In this document: one piece after another, positions 25,501 through 37,500 of the stretch
How the letters are laid out: the number at the start of each line of letters is the position of its first letter
Position numbering within the stretch: the stretch's first letter is position 1
Assembly (NCBI RefSeq): GCF_037975245.1
Contig: NC_092571.1
Location: 9,586,501 to 9,650,500, forward strand
Length of the DNA stretch: 64,000 bases
From: Apostichopus japonicus
Taxonomy: Eukaryota; Echinodermata; Holothuroidea; Aspidochirotida; Stichopodidae
Reading direction: 5' to 3'
Program-made: the position numbers and the translations under genes
Notes under the pieces: model-generated
What the model was told of the DNA's origin: nothing
The model's database searches: none
Seen by the model: only the letters and a program-made list of their open reading frames with translations

Positions 25501-28500
25501 TGACAGAATATTCCTGTTGAGGAAAAGGTCACAAAACAATAATACCATTTGAATCTTCCAAATGAAACATTATTAAAAGACACTTCTTCTGACATTCTTT
25601 GGTTTATCAGATTACTCATAATGAATGTTTCTCTGCATCAATGACCATTTAAAAATTAGAGAAAAAGACAGAATCTAGTAGGATCTGTACTTGTGACAAA
25701 CATTTATCCAAGTCATTCTACATGCTACAGATTATTTATCAACGTCATTTTGTTTGCACAAAGAAAATTACTTTTAATTCATTCTGTACCATACCAGCAG
25801 TAGTTACATGTACATGTTCAGAAACATATCCAAAGCTCAGTGGCATCAGAAGCTAATTTTGATATGGAGGGCACATCATTTGGAGTTAAAGGACTGATAC
25901 ATTATTTTGTGAAAATATCTTTCACTGATACTGATTAATCTTGAAGGACAATATCCTACTAGTAACAGATAACCAATAGCTAATGAGATATATTGAAATA
26001 AACAGCTCACCTTTATTGCTAATAGTAGTTCAGGAGCTCTATACCATTGGGTAACTACTATTGGGGTGTATTGTGCTCACCTTTATTGCTAATATTAGTT
26101 CAGGAGCTCTATACCATAGGGTAACTACTATTGGGTGTATTGTGCTCACCTTTATTGCTAATAGTAGTTCAGGAGCTCTATACCATAGGGTAGCTACTAT
26201 TGGGGTGTATTATGCTCACCTTTATCGCTAATAGTAGTTCAGGAGCTCTATACCATAGGGTAACTACTATTGGGGTGTACTGTGCTCACCTTTATTGCTA
26301 ATAGTAGTTCAGGAGCTCTATACCATTGGGTAACTACTATTGGGGTGTATTGTGCTCACCTTTATTGCTAATAGTAGTTCAGGAGCTCTATACCATAGTG
26401 TAACTACTATTGGGGTGTATTGTGCTCACCTTTATTGCTAATAGTTCAGGAGCTCTATACCATAGAGTAACTACTATTGGGGTGTATTGTGCTCACCTTT
26501 ATTGCTAATAGTAGTTCAGGAGCTCTATACCATAGGGTAACTACTATTGGGGTGTATTGTGCTCACCTTTATTGCTAATAGTAGTTCAGGAGCTCTATAC
26601 CATAGGGTAACTACTATTGGGGTGTATTGTGCTCACCTTTATTGCTAATATTAGTTCAGGAGCTCTATACCATAGGGTAACTACTATTGGGGTGTATTGT
26701 GCTCACCTTTATCGCTAATAGTAGTTCAGGAGCTCTATACCATAGGGTCACTACTATTGGGGTGTATTGCTTCAATGGTGAGCCATACTCCCTGGCCAAC
26801 CCAAAGTCACCAATCTTCAATATTCCTTTGTGGCTGAGGAGGAGGTTGGATGTCTTCAGGTCACGATGTAATATCCAATTTTCATGCAAGTGATTGACTC
26901 CTCGCAGCAACTGTTGCACTAAACACTTGGTTTCACCTTATCAACAAGAATGAAGAAAATGTTAAACAAGTTTCCATGAAATGAAATGTTTTTCTTGTTA
27001 TCCTTGTGACATAAGAAAGCTGGGATCTTAAATCCAACTAAATATGTTGTCACTGACCTTCATGCTAAGTCAATGTTTCCCTAAAATCTTAAAGCAGCTC
27101 TCTTTCTTTGATCACCAATTTCATCCTGTTTTACCAAACGTGTCAGGTGTTACTCAAAAAATGGACAGCATTTCATCAAACTAAGATTTTTTGCTTTTCA
27201 CCAAACAAATGTGAGTCATTAATGGTTCCATTTTATTCATAAAATGTTTGTGACTCGGATGATTTCTTGTATTGATTTAAATCCCATGCAAGAAGCAACT
27301 GAGAAATTTTTCAATATTTAAATGAAAACTGATCAGTGAACCAAATCAAGTTAATGAACAAGTTACTAATATGCAATACTTGCTTTCAGTGACTAGCTGG
27401 ATGTCTAGTGAGGCTACGGTTGCTAGTCATTGATCACAATAAATACAGTGTAACATGTGATAAATACACAGAGAGATAAACTAACCTATTGTGAATGGTT
27501 GTTTCATGGTTTCCATCAGGCTCTTGAGGTCATGTTCAACATAGTCCATCACTATGTAGATCTTATCCATGTTACTGCCGACTACTATTTCCTGCAAAGA
27601 TAACATGTAAAACACAACATGTTTTTCCCTGTTGTCATATTGTGAGTGAGTTGATACTATGAAGAATAACAGCCCAAATTGAAATCAATCAATCAAAAAA
27701 ACAAACTGAGTCCACTTTAAATGGTATGTTTTACTGTGCTGCCTCATTGATTGCTATGAATTCAGATTTGTGATGTTATCCATAGCATATTAGTCCTGCC
27801 TTTGCAGCAATTTTAAAGCCTATTTGCCACTTGTTTGGTAAATATTGTACTCAAGGCAGTGACATTCTACAATACAGGTAATGATGCAGATGAGAGCAAA
27901 GAAATATTGTCTGAACCAATCCCGGACCAAAGTACTGTAAATACACCAAAGATAATGTTAGCTGCCAGCAAATAGAGAATGATAGGGATATCACAGTGTT
28001 ATCAATGTACACACAAACAGCTTCAGCAACATACAACCTGCTAAACAAGTAATCAAACTGCTAAACAACTATAGGAGAAATAAACCCTTACCCTAGTTAC
28101 AAGTTACAGACAGAGAGGAATGTCTCATGCCAGCAGTCTGAGAGTAGAAAATGTGACCCCCCCAATCCTACCCAGACCTAGATCTATTCTATGAAATCAT
28201 AGCACCACAACTAGGAAACTATGTTAAAACCAAATTAAAGAGCAGCATGACAACACCATCAATCAATCCCTGCTGTAAAAGGTGTGCCACAGCATTTGCC
28301 AAATTTATTTTATTAATCTCAGCTATGCATTAATACAGTAGCAGCTATCCTCCTGCAAGAGTCATGGTTTATTAAACTCAGCTATGCACTAATACAGTAG
28401 CAGCTAACGATACTTACTCTGACTGTGACAATGTTGACATGCTGAGCTTTCAGCAAAGTATTTATTTCTCGCAGTGAAGTTATCGGGAAACCTTCTTTCT

Positions 28501-31500
28501 CCTTTTCCATTTTTAACCGTTTCAGGGCAACAATTTCATCTACAGATGAAGAAATATGTTAAATATTATCAACTCATGACTTATCTTAGCTCAGTGGTAT
28601 GAATATGGGTAGCATAGGCAACTGCAAAATTCTGGTGTAACATTGTCTGTACTGATAAATAAAAGGGAATAAAGATACATCCTTTAACAGAGGGCTATCA
28701 AATAAATATCACATATGATTCAAAATTTTCTAGATCAAACTGACCTCTCACTGTGAGAAACTCATGGCATCACTCATCGCAACTCACAAGATCACTCATC
28801 GTAACTTTTAGCATCACTCATCACAACTTGTGGCATCATTCAGTGCAACTTGTGATATTACTCACAGCAACTCATGACATCACTCACAGCAATTCACGGC
28901 ATCACTCATCGCAACTTGTGGCATCATTCACAGCAACTTGTGGCATCATTCACAGCAACTCATGACATCACTCATCGTAACTCATGACATCACTCATCGC
29001 ATCTTGTGGCATCACTCATTGCGACTCGTGGCATCACTCATCCCAACTCATGGCATCACTCATCGCAACTCACGGCATCACTCATCGTAACTTTTAGCAT
29101 CACTCATCACAACTTGTGGCATCATTCAGTGCAACTTGTGACATCACTCAGAGCAGTTTGTGGCATCACTCAGAGCAACTTGTGGCGCATTCACAGCAAC
29201 TCATGACATCACTCATTGCGACTCGTGGCATCACTCATCCCAACTCATGACATCACTCACAGCAGTTCACGGCATCACTCATCGCAACTCATGGCATCAC
29301 TCATCGCAACTCATGACATCACTCACAGCAACTCTTGACATCACTCATCGCAACTCATGGCATCAATCACAGCAATTCACGGCATCATTCATCGCAACTC
29401 ACGGAATCACTCATTGCAACTTAGGCATCACTCACAGCAACTCACGGCATCACTCATCGCAGCTTGTGGCATCACTCAGAGCAACTCATGACATCACTCA
29501 CAGCAACTCACGGCATCACTCAGAGTAACTTGTGGCATCACAAACAGCAACTCATGGAATCACTCACAGCAACTCATGACATCACTCACAGCAACTCATG
29601 ACAACCCTCACAGCAACTCATGGAATCACTCACAGCAACTTACGGCATCACTCATCGCAACTCATGGCATCAATCACAGCAATTCACGGCATCATTCATC
29701 GCAACTCACGGAATCACTCATTGCAACTTAGGCATCACTCACAGCAACTCACGGCATCACTCATCGCAGCTTGTGGCATCACTCAGAGCAACTCATGACA
29801 TCACTCACAGCAACTCACGGCATCACTCAGAGTAACTTGTGGCATCACAAACAGCAACTCATGGAATCACTCACAGCAACTCATGACATCACTCACAGCA
29901 ACTCATGACAACCCTCACAGCAACTCATGGAATCACTCACAGCAACTTACGGCATCACTCATCGCAACTCATGACATCCCTCACAGCAACTCATGACATC
30001 ACTCATTGCAACTCATGGCATCACTCACAGCAACTCATGACATCACTCACAGCAACTCACGGCATCACTCATCGCAACTTGTGACATCACTCACAGCAAC
30101 TCATGGAATCACAGCAACTCATGACATCACTCACAGCAACTCATGACATCCCTCACTGCAACTCATGGAATCACTCACAGCAACTCACGGCATCACTCAT
30201 CGCAACTCATGACATCCCTCACAGCAACTCATGACATCACTCATTGCAACTCATGGCATCACTCACAGCAACTCATGACATCACTCACAGCAACTCACGG
30301 CATCACTCATCGCAACTTGTGACATCACTCACAGCAACTCATGGAATCACTCACAGCAACTCATGACATCACTCACAGCAACTCATGACATCCCTCACTG
30401 CAACTCATGGAATCACTCATTGCAACTCACGGCATCACTCATCGCAACTCATGACATCCCTCACAGCAACTCATGACATCACTCATTGCAACTCATGGCA
30501 TCACTCACAGCAACTCATGACATCACTCACAGCAACTCACGGCATCACTCATTGCAACTTGTGACATCACTCAGAGTAACTCATGGCATCACTTACAGCA
30601 AGTCATGACATCACTCACAGCAACTCATCACATCCCTCACAGCAACTCATGGAATATCTCTGAAGGTGGAACTAGTTTTACTACATGAATGTATAGATAA
30701 ATTTCAAAAACAAGGTAATATAATATATTTGACACTTTGACCATGTGCTGACTGACAATGTCCCTGAACTGATCTTTTTTTCACTGAGTATTAAGACTCC
30801 TCACAAACAGCATATTTAACCGACATTTGTACTTTTGTCAAATTAACACCTGAAGGAAATGGTATTTTTAATAATGTTGCCAGACAGACATAAACATTAT
30901 CTGCTTGAATTCCCAGGAAACAGTTTCACCTTCTATTATTAATGCCAACCATTTAACAATGAATGGTCCTGGTCCTATAAGTCTCACATATCTAGTAGCC
31001 TTGTAGTACTACTCACCATTTCTCTTTTCTCTGGCCCTGTACACCACTCCATATGTTCCTTCCTCTATTTTGTTCAGGTGCTCAAACTCTTCCACATTTC
31101 TGCATCCAGCCAGAGCTGGGTAGTACGCCGGCAGTGTTTCCTTCAGCTCTATTGGTGAATGGTCTGGAGATGCTGGAAGAAACTTCTCTTCTTCTTCTTC
31201 CATTTCTTCTTTTTCTTCAACTTCTTCTTTATCATCCTTCTTCGGCGACCCATCAAATTTTGACGCACTTGCATCTGATGGTAAAAGAATCAGAGACAAT
31301 GTGTACCACGATCTTGATTTTTCAACTATTACCGGCACAATTTCAATATTGTTTAATTAATTTAATTTAATTTTTTTTTTTTTAATTTTTAATTTTTTTT
31401 TATTTAAATTTAAAAATTTAATTTAAATAATTTAAAAAATAATTAAAAAAACTTCCTTTCAACTTTTCTTCGGTTTGCCTGTTTATACTAGACCTACAAC

Positions 31501-34500
31501 ACTCACAGCAGAAGTAGCTCACACTTTACAGAAGTAAAATTGTTGTTTACCTGAGATGTAATTCAACCTAACAATGTTTTCGAGATTTAAACTTGCTAAT
31601 TGTCTTCCTATCATGAGGTTCATTACTGGCCGATAACATTTTCTTGCTTTGGAGCATATCTACAAAACAATGTACCAACTGCTGAAAAAGTTAGCTAAGT
31701 CTTTAAGATGTAATAAACAAGAACTTTGGTTATTATACATTCAATTACAAGAGAATGAACTATCAAGATCTAATTATGTGCTGGTTCTTGACATAATCTA
31801 TTTACTTCATACAGAAAAAGATCTACAAAGAAAAGGCCTAAAGAAACTCTATCACCAATCACAAAAACTGTTTTGCCTCAACTCATTGTACAAAAACTTC
31901 TAAATGTACAATTATGCAGACTACACATGTGAACAGTGTCCAATAGTCTTATATCCCACAGATCCTGAAAAAAGCCAGAAAGTTCTGATAAAAGAACAAT
32001 ATATATAATGAAATAATTATTATGAAACAGACAAAAAATCTGTTGTATTGGAAATCTGATGGGGCCTTTCTTGATATATATTGCTGCATACAAATTTTCA
32101 CATATTCCAGGTCCTATTCTAAAAGAAATCTAGCAGTTTTAACATGTTTACAATGCTGTTACTATGAGGATCCTGCCATTTTTTACTAGAACAGAACAAT
32201 TTGAAAAGATAATTGTTTTACCATTAGCAGTTGCCACCTCTGCTGACTCCTCTGACCCCTCTGATTCTTCTGCACTCTCCTCTTCACTTTCCTCTTCTGA
32301 ACCCTCCTCCTCTGAACTAGACTCATCTGATGCAGAAGCTTCCCCCTCTTCTTTCTCTACAGCTTCTTTGTCTTCTTCTCCTTCCTCTTCACCAGAAGAT
32401 TCAGACTCTTCACTTGAGTCATCTGATGGAGATCATAACAAGTATGACAAAATGTGTAAAAGTAAGTTGGCCTGACGTTTCGATCCTAGCAGGATCTTCT
32501 TCAAAGGCTAAATGACAAGTAACAGTAACAGAAAGGACAAAAACACGCACAGAATATTCTGTGCGTGTTTTTGTCCCAGGCCAACCTACTTTTACACATT
32601 CTCCTTACACAGGCTCTCTAGTGGATAAGCAGTTTGCTAACAGTTTTATTTTATTTAGAAGTATGACAAAACACATACATTACCATCAGTCATCAGTGCT
32701 ACCACCCTCTATACAGTACATATCTCTGTATATTGTATCAACTGGATCCCTTAATCATATGTAATGGTCAATCAGTGATACCACCCTCTCATTCATCTCT
32801 CTGTTCATCTAATTGATCCCTTATGTAATGGTCAATCAGTGATGTCATTCTCTTATTCATTCACCCTCCTCATAATATCTACTTGATCTATTAGTCATAT
32901 ATGCAGTGGTCACTCCATTTTGCCATCCTCTTAACCATTTAATTTCTTCTACCTACCTGATCCATCCGAGTCACCTGATTCCTCTGATGAGCCATCTTCC
33001 TCCCCCTCCTGCTCCTCTCCTTCAGGCCCATGACTCTCTTTTTCCAACTCAAAATCACTGACAGGTCTCTCTTCTTCATCGATCGTCTCTTTTTCTTTGT
33101 CAGGTTTTTTTTCTGGTTCCCTTTCTTTAGCAGATTCTTTCAAATTTTCTGAGGCAAAACAAATTAACATTTCAAGCTGCATTTAACAGAGGACTGAAAA
33201 TCATGGAATTGGTCAAATCCAGACATTCCAGTTTTATTTTGACAGGACCTTAAAAAAATAATAATTAATAATCATAAATAATTGGTGATTCCATCCCTGT
33301 GGCAACTGATGTCCAAAAAACCAATTGATGTCTAATGGGTTCCTGTTGTGATTGGTACAGTACAAGGCATTCTTACAATGATTCTCTAATAGCAGACCAT
33401 GGCAGCTCTACTCTTATTTGAATCAATACAAATCAGAACTACAGACTACAATAGTGACTGCAATATATTTCTATTGTGGATTACACAACACATTTATCAA
33501 CATATTCTGATAACTAAAGGAAAGCCCAACCTACAGTAATCCTAGAATTTAAATCACATAAAAGATAATAATACATATATTGTAAAACATTTCCAACATG
33601 TACTGTATCCACCAAAAAAAAAAGAACATGCACATAAAAATGGTCAGCAATAACAATGACAACCTCAGCCAGTTTGAGGAACTGAAAAGGAACACAAAAC
33701 TGTTTCAGTAATAAACAGATAACAGGACATTACTGAGGCACTCAGACAGCAAACTGACATATTAACATTGTAACTTTGGGTCTACAGGTAAATATTAGAT
33801 ACACGCCATCTTCCAAATGTGATGTATTATTCGTGACTTGAAGTCCACCATATCCTATCGAGAGAGAGGAAAATTTATGACATTTCTGCATCTACAAACC
33901 TTTGAGAAAATAATATGCCGGCTCAGAATACTGAATGACTGAACTTGCCAATGGCATAGGCCTTTATTCCATGTCAAATTAATACTTAAACTACAATCAG
34001 ATTTGCATAAGCCTATGGTACTGTAGGCATTAAGATATACACACAATCACATGAAATTTTAACACACCCTCTCAAAAAGTTTGCAAAGCTATTACCAAAC
34101 TATAAGCTACGTTACCTACCTGTTTCATCTCTTTCAATGATATCATGCTCCTAGTAAGATGTTCCATTACTTTACTAACAATGAGAAAACAAAATTTGTG
34201 CATACTTCTCCTTTGGAAGACTAGCCTTTTCTAGTTTAGACATGGGGCTACCATGCTTTACACAAATATCCCCAGTCTATAATATAAATACCAGAGTGGA
34301 GTAGTCAATGCAATATATTTTTGAGGCAGTGGGCTAGGACGAGATGCTGTAGATATATATGTCTGTTTGATTTGATATAGATATCAGTGACACACTGAAT
34401 ATATATAGGATAAACACATGTTCAAGACATGCAGGTTGTATTAAAGGGCCTTACTGTAACTGAGTAACAGAAATGTTTGTAGTGTACATGCCTCTTAAGA

Positions 34501-37500
34501 GTTATTCTATAGCGAGGAGCAGCACTTTAAGTGACATGCACAACCATCACATAGAAACAAAAAGGGTGTCTTCTTGGTTGATTTCTGCTATCAAAATAAG
34601 TAACTTTTATTTTCTATTATGTATCGCATATCTTGATGAATTTTCAAAAGATATTGTTAATCAGGTCAAATGCTGAATAGAAAACAGTGACCAGAAATGC
34701 ACTGTGAAATCATTTCCATAAGTAGTATACATATTGAGATAAAAAATGGGGTATTTTCTGTCTCCAATGAGCAGAAAATGTCTCACCTTCTTTGGCCTTC
34801 CTCAGTAAGCTTCTGTCTCTTTGATGGGAGGAGGAGGTTCCTTCTTTATCTGCTCGCAACTTGCTGACATTGTTGCTTCGTTTATCTACCAAGGAAACGA
34901 TTCTTCTTGACACTTCAACCTGTCTAGGACCTGCATGAATAGGAACGACAATGATTTCCATGTTAACATTATGGTTTACTAAAAGAACCATTTGCCTCTC
35001 ACAAATAAGTTACATTATCAATGTCCAGCCCTTGAAAAGCAATGGTAAGTACATTTCATTCTATTTTAATTTCTTTAGCTGGTTACTTGCACAGACATGC
35101 TAGTTTGTAGATTCTACAATGACTAGTTTTTTTGCCCCTTTACTAGACAGCTCACCCTCTTCTCTTCTCCTCTCCTCATGATCACGTTGGATGTCTCTTC
35201 CTCTTCCTGGATCTCGATAAGACTCACGGGGTCGGTCTCGACTGTCCGATCGTTCCCTCCAGTGAATTTCTCGCTGCCTTTCATCCCTCTTCTGCTTCTC
35301 AAATATTTCTTCCTGATGATCCAACCTGTCAGATCTGACAACTTTTCTGAAGTTTTAAATTAACAGATATTGCAAAGTTTAAGGACGGATTGTTGTCACG
35401 TATCAACGTATGTCTCCTTTCAAAATCCTCACTCCAGTCTATGACCAATTTAACACTATATTCTACTATGCAATCCCATAGCATCAAAATTGTTGAATTG
35501 TTATTAAAATTCATGTTTTTCAAACATAACATAGAAAAAAGCCATCCATACAATCTGAAATTGTGGTTTTTCCATGTAATATTTGCCGATGGCAATGAGT
35601 ACATAGGACTAATCTTATAACATTATTTAATGATTAGCAAATCATACTCCTTAATGAGAGATTGGTATCAACCAATGCACCAGCTTCATCAATAGCTTAG
35701 ACAAGTAGATCAGGTTGGAGGTGAACTAGTATGGTATGACTTACATCACACAAAAAGAACAAACTTGTTCTTTTACATCAAAATATCCACAACTACATAA
35801 GTACAGTACCTCATCCTTCCTTACTTATTCCTCATTCATTGAAATTCAATCTGAGAACATAAGGAACTTCTGTCAGTTCTGTTATGACAATACATAAAAC
35901 ACCAGACTCATTTAGATAATTCCAGCTACTTAAATTGTTAGACGGCTTATTTTCAGGAATATGTTGCATAGCTCAGAGATTGCATATTATTTCTCCTCTC
36001 TATTAGGGACACTATTTAAATCTCATCTGTGCTGAAAACTTACCTATCTTGACCAAGTAATTGGTCTCTCTCAGGTTTGTAGAAGTCCCTGCCAGGGCCC
36101 CGTAAGCCCACAAGTGATGGAATAAATTCTCTTCTGTCTTTCCGTTTTTCCTCTTCAGGTCGCTGGACAGACCTACCAGACTCTTTACTTAATCTGTCTT
36201 TATGACCTCTCAGAGACGATTTCTCCTTCATTCTCTCTCTTCTATAATCTCGGTGTTTACTGTGCTTCTCTCCTGTATGCTTTCGTTCATGTTTGTCTAA
36301 AGATAATTTGAAAAGCTTGGGGAATAAACAACTTGATGATGACATAAAGAGAAAAAGCAACAGTACGTGAATATTTACATCATAAAAATCTGGCACATTT
36401 GAGACAAACTACTGTAGCTATCTCTTCCTCAAAACCTATATACAGAAACTATTAAACAGTATCAAAAAGATGAAAGAAGAAACATTTCAGCATCTTCTAA
36501 ATGTAAGGTGACCAGGCATCCACAGATTGTATATACTGTAACAGGTATAACAGTGTCCTCAGAAACGTATGTGGACTGCATGCACTGTCCTCACATCATT
36601 ACAAGTATCCTTGACTATTCTGGAATCTATACAAAAGTCAAGAATACTTTAATGTCTACATGTCTTGCCTTCATTAGTAAACAGCTTCAAAATAAGTCAT
36701 TTGTTTACATATGCAAGTGTAATGTCGGTCAATGACTCCCTGATCTATCAAAGCAGACCAGGTCAATGAATTATTTTGTATTCCGTATTTCACATTTGAA
36801 AACCTTAAGAAAATAAATGTGACTGCCACTCTTCCAGTTACCTTTATTTTTGCATTGGATATTTATCTTGGACAAATACTTGTTTATAGATGAGGTGCTC
36901 TTAACTTCTGCATTTGACCAATATTCCTGAGAGGCCCTCATATTTCCACCTCTTTAAAGGTACAGTAAAGGTACAGTATACTAACCCCAATATCGTGCCC
37001 CAGGATTTCTTAGAAAGGATATGGTCAAGTTATCTTAGTATCCTATGATTCTTACATCATCAAATGAGTGACAATTTGAAGCAAGACAACATAACATACT
37101 GCTTGCCATCTTACCTTTTCTTCTTTTATCAGAGTCTCGGTGAGAGTGCTTTCTTTTATCGTCTCTTCTTCTGGATTTGTGGTCCTTGTGAGCTTGTCGT
37201 TGAGGAGGTTGAATATTTAAAGCATCATCTTCAATCCTGAAACAAACAAACATTCAACAGAAACTATACATTTGGCAATGTTCATTGAAGAACAGTATTG
37301 CTAACAACTGAGTTACCACTATACCTTTCCAAATATAATCTTTAAGGATTACAAAATGAACATAGAAAAGTCATTAAAGCTATAAAACAACCCTCACAGT
37401 AAACTGTACATACACAACATACGTATCTCATGGTAGTGAAGTCTCACAAGCACACTATTACAGTATGTGCAGTACCCAGCATACAGCCTATTAATGTCTT

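Noticed and set aside
28753-29835. Frames with HSSQLxxSLxATxxITH repeats
   Set aside because: Produced by the 22-bp array (66 bp is in frame every three units); intronic to CDK11.
32164-32475. Plus-strand Ser-rich frame [20 protein letters not shown]
   Set aside because: Antisense shadow of the Glu/Ser acidic exon 7 of CDK11.
34120-34150. Possible cassette exon of CDK11 ([10 protein letters not shown]) with AG and GT borders on the minus strand
   Set aside because: 31 nt with an incoming phase that does not match exon 5; inclusion would create a stop. It would need transcript evidence.
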